Source: Nonomuraea muscovyensis (GTDB taxonomy: Bacteria; Actinomycetota; Actinomycetes; Streptosporangiales; Streptosporangiaceae). Taken from it: a stretch of DNA of 64,000 nucleotides. Position 1 is the first letter of the stretch, and each line of letters starts with the position of its first letter. The stretch spans positions 124,001-188,000 of the forward strand of contig NZ_JACHJB010000004.1 in the NCBI RefSeq assembly GCF_014207745.1, written 5' to 3'. Below are positions 45,505 through 53,040 of the stretch, piece by piece. The translations under genes were made by a program, and so were the position numbers. Below the pieces are notes generated by a model. It saw only the letters and a program-made list of their open reading frames with translations. It was not told the origin of the DNA and searched no databases.

Positions 45505-45894
45505 GCGCCACAACTCCTTACTCCATCTCGAGGTTGACCGGGCGATCGGGTGGGCTCGAAGTCTTCACGTGCGCTCGTCCGGTTTTTGCCATTTGTCACA
45601 CTATTTGCGAAAAGGTGCATCGTACGAGAAAGACGCTAGGGCACGCAGGGGGGCCGCAGGCGAAACGACGATCACCGAAACAGATATATGATCAAGAAAA
45701 GCCACAGCTCATGCGCTATTGGCCCGCACTTTACTCAGGAATACTCCCGATCAATAGTTACTCGGAAGCGTCAAAAACGTCCCGAACCGCAAGTATGCGG
45801 CGACACGCCGAGACCAGCGCCGAATCGGCCTTCCGCGATGGAACGGCTCCTACAGTCAGGTGATATCTCATCTCGAAGTGACGGGGGTCCAGAT
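45505..45894. other. Divergent intergenic region, A/T-rich
   Basis: About 390 bp lie between the secreted-protein gene and the nucleotide-sugar dehydrogenase gene. Parts near 45600-45780 are clearly richer in A/T than the surrounding genes. A tacagt hexamer at 45851-45856 could be a -10 element for the gene at 45895, but no good -35 partner is seen. Frames reading through it lack ribosome sites and family resemblance. Confidence 0.5.
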
Positions 45895-47154
45895 ATGGGA
45901 GAGAAACTGGTGGTCGTCGGCCAGGGCTATGTCGGCCTGCCGCTGGCGATGCGCGCGGTCGAGGCCGGCTTCGACGTCGTGGGGATCGACGTCGACGAGT
46001 GGCGCGTCAAGCGGCTGAACGCCGGCGAGTCGTTCGTCGAGGACATCGGCGACGAGCAGGTGTCCGCGGCCCTGCGCTGCGGGCGCTACCTCGCGAGCAC
46101 CGACTACGCCGACGCCGCCGGCTTCGACGTGTGCGTCATCACCGTGCCGACCCCGCTGTGCGAGGGCGCCCCCGACCTCCGCCACATCGCCTCGGCCGGC
46201 CAGTGCCTCGCGCCGCTGCTGCGGCCCGGCGCCACGGTGATCCTGGAGTCCACCACCTATCCCGGCACCACCGAGGAGTACCTCCTGCCGATCCTGGAGG
46301 AGGGGTCCGGGTTGCGCGCGCCGGAGGACTTCCTGCTGGGCTACAGCCCCGAGCGGATCGACCCGGGCAACCCCGTGTGGCGGCTGGAGAACACGCCGAA
46401 GGTGGTCTCGGGCATCGACGAGGTCTCGCTACGACGGATCCGCGACTTCTACGAGCGGGTCGTCGACCAGGTCGTGCCGGTCTCCTCGCTGCAGGTGGCG
46501 GAGCTGTGCAAGCTGCTGGAGAACACCTTCAGGCACGTCAACATCGCCCTGGTCAACGAGCTGTCGATGTTCGCCGGGCAACTCGGGATCGACGTGTGGG
46601 AGGCCATCGACGCGGCCTCGACCAAGCCGTTCGGGTTCATGCGGTTCACGCCGGGGCCCGGGGTCGGCGGGCACTGCCTGCCGATCGACCCCTCCTACCT
46701 GTCGTGGAAGGTCAAGCGGAGCCTGGGGCACAACTTCCGGTTCGTGGAGCTGGCCAACGACATCAACGACCACATGCCCGACCACGTCGTCCACCGGCTG
46801 GTCCTCGCGCTCAACCGGCGCGGCAAGCCGGTCAACGGCAGCCGGGTGGTCACCCTGGGCCTGGCGTACAAGAAGAACGCCGGCGACTGCCGCGAGTCGC
46901 CCGCCATCGAGGTGGTGAAGTCGCTGCACAAGCTCGGCGCGCGGGTGCGGGCGGCCGACCCGCACGTGCAGGACTACCCGCTGCCGGCGGGTGTCGAGAT
47001 CATCGAGGTGACGCGCCGGGAGCTGGCCGAGGCGGACGCGGTGGTGGTGCTCACCGACCACGACCGCTTCGACTTCCGGCTCGTCGAGGAGGCCAGCCCG
47101 TACGTCTTCGACACGCGCAACCGCTGCCGGGGGCCGAACGTCGAGCTGATCTGA
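45895..47154 (+). CDS. Nucleotide-sugar dehydrogenase (UDP-HexNAc 6-dehydrogenase type)
   Basis: The 419-residue enzyme oxidises C6 of a UDP-sugar to a uronic acid in two NAD steps. The N-terminal Rossmann motif is VVVGQGYVGLPLA. ESTTYPGTTEE and GYSPERIDPGN follow, then the central NxxLxN-like LCKLLENTFRHVNIALVNEL, and the catalytic Cys261 in GPGVGGHCLPIDP. The GGHCLPIDP form is typical of UDP-GlcNAc/ManNAc dehydrogenases rather than UDP-glucose dehydrogenase, so the polymer probably contains an amino-uronic acid. The start ATG at 45895 follows GGGGG. It is the right-hand end of the glycopolymer locus. Confidence 0.88.
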   Translation: MGEKLVVVGQGYVGLPLAMRAVEAGFDVVGIDVDEWRVKRLNAGESFVEDIGDEQVSAALRCGRYLASTDYADAAGFDVCVITVPTPLCEGAPDLRHIASAGQCLAPLLRPGATVILESTTYPGTTEEYLLPILEEGSGLRAPEDFLLGYSPERIDPGNPVWRLENTPKVVSGIDEVSLRRIRDFYERVVDQVVPVSSLQVAELCKLLENTFRHVNIALVNELSMFAGQLGIDVWEAIDAASTKPFGFMRFTPGPGVGGHCLPIDPSYLSWKVKRSLGHNFRFVELANDINDHMPDHVVHRLVLALNRRGKPVNGSRVVTLGLAYKKNAGDCRESPAIEVVKSLHKLGARVRAADPHVQDYPLPAGVEIIEVTRRELAEADAVVVLTDHDRFDFRLVEEASPYVFDTRNRCRGPNVELI

Positions 47155-47161
47155 CCGTGCG

Positions 47162-47207
47162 CACGCGGCGGGCTCTTCGGGGGCGTCCCCGAAGAGCCCG
47201 CCGCGTG
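47162..47207. terminator. Very long perfect hairpin, bidirectional
   Basis: Arms 47162-47182 and 47187-47207 pair perfectly over 21 bp with a 4-nt loop (gcgt), between the ends of the dehydrogenase and lysine aminotransferase genes. There is no T-run. Confidence 0.85.
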
Positions 47208-47232
47208 TCGAGCCGTGTGCTCGGTGGTGTGC

Positions 47233-48504
47233 TCAGCCGAGCGCGGTCGCGATGGCGGCGAGGCCGTGGTCCACATCGTCGTCGGGGATGTTGAGCGCCG
47301 GGCGCAGCCGGACCGAGCGGGGGCCGCAGGCCAGCGCGAGCACGCCCTGCTCCTCCCGCAGCCGGGCGACGAAGGCGTCGCGGGCGGCCCGGTCGGGCAG
47401 GTCGAAGGCGCACATCAGGCCGCGCCCGCGCACGCTCGACACGACGTCCGGCCGTTCGGCCTGCAGCTTGGTCAGCCGCTCGACCAGGTGCTCGCCCAGC
47501 ACGGCGGCGCGCCGGATCAGGCCGTCGCGCTCGACGATCTCCAGGAGGGCGCGCGAGCGGACCATGTCCACCAGCCCCCCGCCCCAGGTGGAGTTGATCC
47601 GGCCGCTGACCTGGAAGACGTTGTCGGGCACCAGGTCCACCCGGCGGCCCGCCATGATGCCGCCGACCTGCACCTTCTTGGCGAACGCCACGATGTCGGG
47701 CGCCAGGCCCAGCTGCTGGTAGGCCCACGGGGTGCCGGTCGTGCCGCCGCCCGTCTGCACCTCGTCCAGCACGAACAGCGCGTCGTGCTCGTGGCAGAGG
47801 CGCTGCATGGCCTGCAGGAACTCCGGGCGCATGTGGTTGTCGCCGCCCTCGCCCTGGATGGGCTCGGCGATGAAGCAGGCGATGTCGTGCGGGTGCCGCT
47901 CGAACGCCTCCCGTGCCTGCGCCAGCGCGCGGGCCTCGGCGGCGGCCACGTCGCCGAGGTGCACGGCGGGCACGTCGACGCGCGGCCAGTCGAACTTGGG
48001 GAAGCGGTCGGTCTTGCCGGGCTCGGTGTTGGTCAGGCTGAGCGTGTAGCCGCTGCGGCCGTGGAAGGCCCGGGTCAGGTGCATGACGCGGGTGCCGAGG
48101 TCGGGGGATCTGCCGGCCGCCTCGTTGCGGCGGCTCTTCCAGTCGAACGCCGTCTTCAGGGCGTTCTCCACGGCCAGGGCGCCGCCCTCCACGAAGAACA
48201 GGTGGGGCAGGTCGGGGTCGCCGAGCACGCGGGTGAAGGTCTCGACGAAGTCGGCGAGGTGCTCGGTGTACATGTCGGGGTTGGCGGGCTTGTTGCGCGC
48301 GATCCGGCCGAGCAGCTCGGCGGTCTGCGGGGAGAAGGGCGGGTTCACGCCGAGGGGCGCGGAGGCGAAGAACGTGTAGAAGTCGAGGTAGCGGCGGCCG
48401 TCACGGGCGTCGACGAGCCAGGAACCCTGGCTGCGCTCCAGGTCGAGCACGAGCCGGTAGCCGTCGACGAGCAGATGCCGGGCAAGGCGGGCGTGTACGT
48501 CCAT
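47233..48504 (-). CDS. lat: L-lysine 6-transaminase
   Basis: This 423-residue PLP-dependent class III aminotransferase moves the epsilon-amino group of lysine to 2-oxoglutarate, giving piperideine-6-carboxylate. VEGGALAVENALKTAFDWK and FHGRSGYTLSLTNT mark the PLP pocket, FVLDEVQTGGGTTGTPWAYQ carries the PLP Asp, and AFAKKVQVGGIMAG holds the Schiff-base Lys. The wording closely matches mycobacterial and Streptomyces Lat. The ATG at 48504 follows GGAGG. No other lysine-degradation or beta-lactam gene is adjacent. A palindrome upstream may bind an Lrp-type regulator. Confidence 0.93.
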   Translation of the reverse strand: MDVHARLARHLLVDGYRLVLDLERSQGSWLVDARDGRRYLDFYTFFASAPLGVNPPFSPQTAELLGRIARNKPANPDMYTEHLADFVETFTRVLGDPDLPHLFFVEGGALAVENALKTAFDWKSRRNEAAGRSPDLGTRVMHLTRAFHGRSGYTLSLTNTEPGKTDRFPKFDWPRVDVPAVHLGDVAAAEARALAQAREAFERHPHDIACFIAEPIQGEGGDNHMRPEFLQAMQRLCHEHDALFVLDEVQTGGGTTGTPWAYQQLGLAPDIVAFAKKVQVGGIMAGRRVDLVPDNVFQVSGRINSTWGGGLVDMVRSRALLEIVERDGLIRRAAVLGEHLVERLTKLQAERPDVVSSVRGRGLMCAFDLPDRAARDAFVARLREEQGVLALACGPRSVRLRPALNIPDDDVDHGLAAIATALG

Positions 48505-48560
48505 GTGTCCTCCACGTTGAGCAGACACGGCATACGTTCCCCACTTTAACCGGGTTTCAT

Positions 48561-48575
48561 CCGGAAAATTTCCGG
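48561..48575. promoter_or_regulatory. Palindromic operator candidate upstream of lat
   Basis: CCGGAAA-A-TTTCCGG is a perfect 7-bp inverted repeat with one central base, 57-71 bp before the lat start. Its 15-bp length and A/T core resemble Lrp/AsnC-family boxes, and in mycobacteria lat is associated with an Lrp-type regulator. Regulator identity here is inference. Confidence 0.45.
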
Positions 48576-48578
48576 AAT

Positions 48579-49112
48579 CTAGTGCTGCGGCGCAAGCTTC
48601 TTCACCTTGAACGACAGGACGACCATCGCCACGCCGTACAGGACGGCGAAGACGCCGACCAGCCAGACGAGCGTGAGCAGCCCTGCGCCCGGCCAGATCA
48701 GCAGCAGGATGCCGAAGATGACCGACAGCGCGCCGGCCACGATGAGCACCCACTCGTTCTCGATGACCTTGCGCATCTGGATGCCGGCCACGATCTCCGA
48801 GACGCCGGAGAAGATGGCCCAGAACGCCACCACGTAGAGCAGGGCCAGCGACGTGATGCCCGGCCAGACGAACGCGATGATGCCCGCCAGGATGCTGACG
48901 ATGCCGGAGATGATCAGCCAGGCCCGTGACTTGGCGTCGTGCCGGAAGCCGGAGAACAGCGTGAAGAAGCCGTTCACCAGGGCGTACGCGCCGAAGAAGA
49001 TCACCAGGACGAGGAGCGTGATCGCCGGCCAGATGAGCGCGAGGATGCCGAAGATGATCGCGGCGATTCCGCGGATCAGGACCATCCACCAGACTCGTGC
49101 GAGTTGTTCCAT
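48579..49112 (-). CDS. HdeD family acid-resistance-type membrane protein (DUF308)
   Basis: This 177-residue protein is built of three pairs of membrane helices, each pair with the same LIRGIAAIIFGILALIWPAIT-like pattern (repeated as ISGIVSILAGIIAFVWPGIT and VAGALSVIFGILLLIWPGAG). This is the internal triplication of DUF308/HdeD. HdeD is linked to acid stress in enterobacteria; the role in actinomycetes is unknown. The ATG at 49112 has AAAGAG upstream. It is transcribed toward lat with 74 bp between them. Confidence 0.88.
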   Translation of the reverse strand: MEQLARVWWMVLIRGIAAIIFGILALIWPAITLLVLVIFFGAYALVNGFFTLFSGFRHDAKSRAWLIISGIVSILAGIIAFVWPGITSLALLYVVAFWAIFSGVSEIVAGIQMRKVIENEWVLIVAGALSVIFGILLLIWPGAGLLTLVWLVGVFAVLYGVAMVVLSFKVKKLAPQH

Positions 49113-49165
49113 GTTGGTCTCTTTTCCAGATAGATCCCGGAAGCAGACCACCCACGGGTCAAAAG

Positions 49166-49206
49166 TCCGTGACGCCCCATGGCGGTCCCGCCACGGGCGT
49201 CACGGA
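49166..49206 (-). terminator. Intrinsic terminator of the hemolysin III gene
   Basis: Arms tccgtgacgccc (49166-49177) and gggcgtcacgga (49195-49206) pair over 12 bp with an inner ggcgg/ccgcc hairpin. Read on the minus strand the stem is followed by CTTTTG, a classical if short U-tract, right after the hemolysin III stop codon. Confidence 0.75.
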
Positions 49207-49208
49207 TC

Positions 49209-49238
49209 TTCAGGCGGCTTCAGGCGGCTTCAGGCGGT
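49209..49238. repeat. Three 10-bp direct repeats over the stop codon
   Basis: ttcaggcggc is repeated three times, the last copy ending in t. The stop codon of the hemolysin III gene (49230-49232) lies in the third copy, so slippage would move the end of the protein. Confidence 0.6.
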
Positions 49239-49877
49239 GGAGTAGACCACGATCGAGACCGCCACGTACTGCACGAGGTAGGCGGCGAGGGTGAACGCGT
49301 GGAACACCTCGTGGAAGCCGAACCAGCGGGGCGAGGGATCGGGGCGGCGCAGGCCGTAGACCACGGCGCCGGCGCTGTAGAAGACGCCGCCGACGGCGAC
49401 CAGCACGACGGCCGCCACGCCCGCGCCCTCCAGGAGCTGCGGCATGACGAAGACGGCCGTCCAGCCGAGGGCGAGGTAGAGGACCGTGTAGAGCCAGCGC
49501 GGCGCGTGCATCCAGCACACCCGGAACACGACGCCGGCCAGGGCGCCGCCCCAGGTGACGGCCAGCACGGCGACACGTGCGGCGCCGTCCAGCGCCAGCA
49601 GCGCGAACGGGGTGTAGGTGCCCGCGATGATCAGGTAGATGTTGGCGTGGTCCAGGCGGCGCAGCGCCTCGGCCAGCCGGGGGCCGAGGCTGCCGCGGTG
49701 GTAGGTGGCCGAGATGCCGAAGAGCAGCGCCGAGGTGACGGCGTAGATCGCCGAGGCGATGCGGGCCTGGAGGGTGGGGCCGAGCGCCACGAGCACGAAC
49801 CCGGCGATGAGCGTCACGGGCAGCGCTCCGGTGTGCAACCAGCCACGCAGGAGGGGCTTCGCGGTGATGGTCGTCAT
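49230..49877 (-). CDS. Hemolysin III / PAQR family membrane protein
   Basis: This 215-residue protein has seven membrane helices. The family's metal-site residues are visible: SALLFGISATYHRG early, LDHANIYLIIAGTYTPF in the middle, and GFHEVFHAFTLAAY with two His near the end. Members act as metal-dependent hydrolases or membrane-homeostasis factors; the hemolysin name is historical. The ATG at 49877 directly abuts a 20-bp perfect palindrome, so the gene is probably tightly repressed by a dimeric regulator. Confidence 0.92.
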   Translation of the reverse strand: MTTITAKPLLRGWLHTGALPVTLIAGFVLVALGPTLQARIASAIYAVTSALLFGISATYHRGSLGPRLAEALRRLDHANIYLIIAGTYTPFALLALDGAARVAVLAVTWGGALAGVVFRVCWMHAPRWLYTVLYLALGWTAVFVMPQLLEGAGVAAVVLVAVGGVFYSAGAVVYGLRRPDPSPRWFGFHEVFHAFTLAAYLVQYVAVSIVVYSTA

Positions 49878-49879
49878 AA

Positions 49880-49899
49880 AACCTACGGTACCGTAGGTT
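49880..49899. promoter_or_regulatory. Perfect 20-bp palindrome, likely TetR-type operator
   Basis: A perfect palindrome with core CCTACGGTACCGTAGG ends 2 bp before the hemolysin III start codon region. TACGGTACCGTA-type sites are typical of TetR-family repressors in actinobacteria, and a dimer bound here would block transcription or translation start. No TetR gene is in the window. Confidence 0.7.
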
Positions 49900-50043
49900 G
49901 CGAGATTCACTACCCGTGGCGGACTACTGAACGCGGACCACCAGAGGGTGCGAACCTCGAAACCCTGTGGTGGGCCACTGGAAGCCCCCCAGAGGTTGCG
50001 AACCTCCTGCCCGTGGCGGACCGCCGGACGCGGCCCCCAGAGG
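49898..50043. repeat. Three tandem copies of a 48-bp unit
   Basis: There are three adjacent, imperfect copies: 49996-50043, 49948-49995 and 49898-49947 (48, 48 and 50 bp). On the minus strand each starts CCTCTGG and ends close to TTCGCA, so the junctions read GAGGTTCGCAACCTCTGG, close to a palindrome. It fills the gap between the penicillin-binding protein gene and the hemolysin III operator. Confidence 0.8.
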
Positions 50044-51576
50044 TCAGAGGCCGTTGACGAAGCGGGCGGTGATCGGCAGGGCGGCCGAGCGCCCCGAGCC
50101 GCCGTGCCGCACGAAGACGCAGAAGGCCAGGTCATCGCGGTATCCGATGAACCATCCGTGGTCCGGCCCGCCCTCGACCTCGGCCGTGCCGGTCTTGCCG
50201 GAGACGCCTTCCGGCAGGCCCGCCCGGCTCGCGGTCCCGTGGTCCACGACCGCCGTCATCATGTCGCGCAGCGCGGCGACGACCCCGGCGTCGAGCGTCA
50301 CCGGCGGCGGCGCCGAGCCCTCGACGCGGCGCACCACCTCGGCCGGCAGCAGCCGCGGCGGGCGCCAGGTGCCGTCCCGGACGGCCGCGGCGACGGCGGC
50401 CATGCACAGCGGGCTGGCCACGACCGTGCCCTGGCCGATGGCGTTCGCGCCGAACCAGTCGAGGTCCACGGGGTCCTCCAGCGCTCCGCACCGGCCGCCC
50501 ACGCCGGTCGGCAACGTCCGGTGGAAGCCCCACTCCTCGGCCGTCTCGCGCAGGTCCTCCTCCTCCAGCCGGGTGACGGCCTCCTGCACGAACGTGGTGT
50601 TGCAGGAGTGGGCGAAGGCATCGGCGAAGGACAGGGTGCCGTGGTCGAGCCGGCCCGCGTTGGCGAAGGAGCGGTGGAACGGGATCGTGTACGCGGCCGG
50701 GCAGCTCACCTCGGCCGCCGGGTCGAGCCCGGCCGTCAGCAGCGCCGCCGCCGTGATGGTCTTGAACGTGGAGCCCGGCGGGAACAGGTCGTGGAAGGCG
50801 CTGCGCGAGTCGCGTAATCGGTCGGCCACCGCCAGCACCTCGCCGGTGCTGGGCCGTAACGCGACGATGGCGGCGTCCTCCACGCCGTCCAGCGCCCGCG
50901 CGGCGGCCGCCTGCACCGGCCGCGACAGGGTGGTGCGCTGGGTGCCGGGCTCGGGCGCCCTGGTCATCAGCCGCTGCTCGGCCCGTCCCGGCACCGCGGC
51001 GACCAGCGCCAGGCCCTCCTCGGCCGGGTCGAACTCCGGCCGGAGCCGGTCGAGGTAGGCCTCGGCGTAGCTGTTGCGCGGGATCGGGTCGCCCTCGCTG
51101 GTGACCAGCTCGACGGGCGGCCCGTCGAACGCGGCCAGGTCCAGGGTGCCGCCGTCCTTCAGCAGCGGGTGCAGCGTCTCCGGCGTCCACACCACCTTCC
51201 ACTCCCGCTCCCGCACGGCGAGGCGCAGCGTCGCGGTGAACGGCCACGGCCCGAAGTCGCGCAGCCTCCGGGTGCCGGTGAACGTCACCTCCGCCGTCTC
51301 CTCCCCCGTGCTCCGGACCGGACCTGGCCGCAGCTCGATGGCCTCCACGTGCAGTTCTTCGCTGAACGTCAGATGGCGGCTGACGAAGTCGGCCGGCGGC
51401 CGGTCCACCAGGCCGGCCATCTCCCGCACGTCCGCCTCCCGCCAGGCGCGGAAGTAGGCGGCCGACACCTGCTCGGCGCTGCCCCGTACGCGGTGGGCGG
51501 CCAGCACCGCGAAGCCGAACGCTGCGATGATCGCTGTCACCGCGATGACCAACGCGATCAGCCTTCGTCGTCGCAT
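50044..51576 (-). CDS. Penicillin-binding protein, transpeptidase with NTF2-like N-domain
   Basis: This 510-residue cell-wall enzyme, anchored by one N-terminal helix (about 6-28), cross-links peptidoglycan outside the membrane. An NTF2-like MecA-type N-domain (about 34-150) precedes a linker domain and the transpeptidase. All three active-site motifs are present: S269-TFK in PPGSTFK, S324-C-N, and K461-TG in SGKTGTAEVEGG. The layout is that of class B PBPs of the PBP2a/PbpA type. The ATG at 51576 has GGGAGA upstream. The divergent neighbour starts only 25 bp away. Confidence 0.93.
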   Translation of the reverse strand: MRRRRLIALVIAVTAIIAAFGFAVLAAHRVRGSAEQVSAAYFRAWREADVREMAGLVDRPPADFVSRHLTFSEELHVEAIELRPGPVRSTGEETAEVTFTGTRRLRDFGPWPFTATLRLAVREREWKVVWTPETLHPLLKDGGTLDLAAFDGPPVELVTSEGDPIPRNSYAEAYLDRLRPEFDPAEEGLALVAAVPGRAEQRLMTRAPEPGTQRTTLSRPVQAAAARALDGVEDAAIVALRPSTGEVLAVADRLRDSRSAFHDLFPPGSTFKTITAAALLTAGLDPAAEVSCPAAYTIPFHRSFANAGRLDHGTLSFADAFAHSCNTTFVQEAVTRLEEEDLRETAEEWGFHRTLPTGVGGRCGALEDPVDLDWFGANAIGQGTVVASPLCMAAVAAAVRDGTWRPPRLLPAEVVRRVEGSAPPPVTLDAGVVAALRDMMTAVVDHGTASRAGLPEGVSGKTGTAEVEGGPDHGWFIGYRDDLAFCVFVRHGGSGRSAALPITARFVNGL

Positions 51577-51601
51577 ACGGTTCTCCCTGGGAGGGAACAG
51601 C

Positions 51602-52447
51602 GTGGCACGAGCACAGCGGGAGCCGATGCCCGGCCTGTACCCGGTGACGTTCGGCGAGATCGAGCTTCTCCGGGATCTGGACCGGCAGGACGGCTGGGTG
51701 CTGTCCAAAGATGGCGTACCCCAGTCGTACGTCGATCTACAAGACCCCACCTACCTGGACTTCGAGTACGTCCGGTTGATGGCGGACGTGATCGACCTCA
51801 TCCCGGACGGGCCGTTGAGCTGCGTCCACGTCGGCGGCGGGGCGTGCACGATCCCCCGCTACGTGTCGACGACGCGGCCGGGGTCGCGGCACATCGTCAT
51901 CGAGCCCGACGGACTGCTGGTCAACCTGATCCGCGAGCAGCTCGACCTGCGTTCGGTGCCGCGGCTGAAGGTCATGGTGCTCGACGGCCGCGAGGGCGTC
52001 GCCCGGGTGTGGGACTCCTCGGCCGACCTGGTCGTGCTCGACGCGTTCGCCGGGGCCACCATGCCGGTCGAGCTGGCCACGGCCGAGTACATGGGCGACC
52101 TGGCGCGGGTGCTGCGCCCGGCGGGGACGCTGCTGGTCAACCTGGCCGACGGCAAGGGGCTCGCGTTCGCCCGTCGGCTGGTGGCCACGGTCCGTGAGAC
52201 GTTCGGCGACGTGGCGCTGCTGGCCGAGCCGGGCGTGCTGCGGGGACGCCGGTTCGGCAACCTCATCGTGGCGGCCACCCGCTCGGGGCTGCCGGTGGAC
52301 CTCCTCACGCGGCGGGCCGCCGGTGGGCTCACCCAGGCGCGCTGCCTGCACGGCGACGAGCTGACGAGGTTCGTCGCGGGCGCCTCGCCGATCAGGGACG
52401 GCGAGCCGGTCTCGGCCCCCGTGCCGCCGCCCGCGGTCTTCGGCTGA
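51602..52447 (+). CDS. Spermidine synthase-like / class I methyltransferase-fold protein
   Basis: The protein is 281 residues from the GTG at 51602 (GGAGGG upstream). It has the Rossmann core of polyamine synthases: SYVDLQDPTYLDFEYVR, VHVGGGACTIPRYV in place of the usual GGGDG, HIVIEPDGLL, and DLVVLDAFAGATMPVEL, which corresponds to the DAF/DSSDP region. Several actinobacterial proteins of this type are called fused spermidine synthase without proof. Loss of the canonical GGGDG makes true aminopropyl transfer doubtful. Confidence 0.75.
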   Translation: MARAQREPMPGLYPVTFGEIELLRDLDRQDGWVLSKDGVPQSYVDLQDPTYLDFEYVRLMADVIDLIPDGPLSCVHVGGGACTIPRYVSTTRPGSRHIVIEPDGLLVNLIREQLDLRSVPRLKVMVLDGREGVARVWDSSADLVVLDAFAGATMPVELATAEYMGDLARVLRPAGTLLVNLADGKGLAFARRLVATVRETFGDVALLAEPGVLRGRRFGNLIVAATRSGLPVDLLTRRAAGGLTQARCLHGDELTRFVAGASPIRDGEPVSAPVPPPAVFG

Positions 52448-52453
52448 CCCTCA

Positions 52454-52484
52454 CCGGCCCGGCCTCCCGGTGCCGGGTGGCCGG
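52454..52484. terminator. Weak hairpin between convergent genes
   Basis: ccggcccgg (52454-52462) can pair with ccgggtggccgg (52473-52484) apart from a 3-nt bulge. It sits between the ends of the synthase-like and hypothetical genes. No T-run. Confidence 0.3.
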
Positions 52485-52491
52485 CGCGCCG

Positions 52492-52935
52492 TCAGAAGTC
52501 GCCCATGCTGTAGCGGGCCACCGAGCCCAGGAGGTAGGTCTCCAGCCGCTCGCCGGCGATCCCGTTCTCGGCGGCGACCGCCGTGATCAGCATCCCCATC
52601 CAGTCCACGTGCCTGGCGCCCATCTCGGGGAACGTCTCCGGCAGGGGCACGCCCCTGATCCCGCACAGGGTGTAGACGGCCATCACGGAGGTGTCGACTC
52701 CGCGCAGGTCGCGGTGCCGGCTCTGCAGCGAGGTGAAGTAGCCGGCCACCTCCTCCACGCTCTCCCGGCCGCTGAACGGGGCTTCCATGACGTTGAGGAA
52801 GAAGGCGTTCAGCACCCCAAGGTAGACGGGCAGGGTCGCCTCCTCCAGCTCGGCGCGGGTGGGCTGCCTGCCCTCGACGAACAGCGCCCGCAGCGCCCGG
52901 TGCGCCGCCTGGGCGGTCGGGTCGATGGACCCCAT
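52492..52935 (-). CDS. Hypothetical protein
   Basis: I do not recognise the family. It is a 147-residue soluble, mostly helical-looking protein without signal peptide or membrane segment. The ATG at 52935 has a strong GGAGGGGG site. Notable stretches are VYLGVLNAFFLNVMEAPFSG and LPETFPEMGARHVDWMGMLITAV. It lies 105 bp downstream of the glycosidase gene on the same strand and may be the last, weakly linked gene of that operon. Confidence 0.6.
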   Translation of the reverse strand: MGSIDPTAQAAHRALRALFVEGRQPTRAELEEATLPVYLGVLNAFFLNVMEAPFSGRESVEEVAGYFTSLQSRHRDLRGVDTSVMAVYTLCGIRGVPLPETFPEMGARHVDWMGMLITAVAAENGIAGERLETYLLGSVARYSMGDF

Positions 52936-53040
52936 GCCCCCTCCGATCCCCTGGAAGTCCCGTGGTCGGTGACATCCTGACAGACGGCGTCATCCGTTCG
53001 ACGGGAATCGGGGAGGACGTCCCGACGGTGCCGGCCGGTG

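Noticed and set aside
45503..45863. Short frames in the A/T-rich gap before the dehydrogenase gene, and a longer N-terminus for that enzyme from 45688
   Set aside because: Family members begin at the Rossmann motif, which matches the ATG at 45895 with a G-rich ribosome site; the upstream residues resemble no known domain.
49898..50043. CRISPR-like array
   Set aside because: Only three contiguous imperfect copies without unique spacers, and no cas genes in the window.
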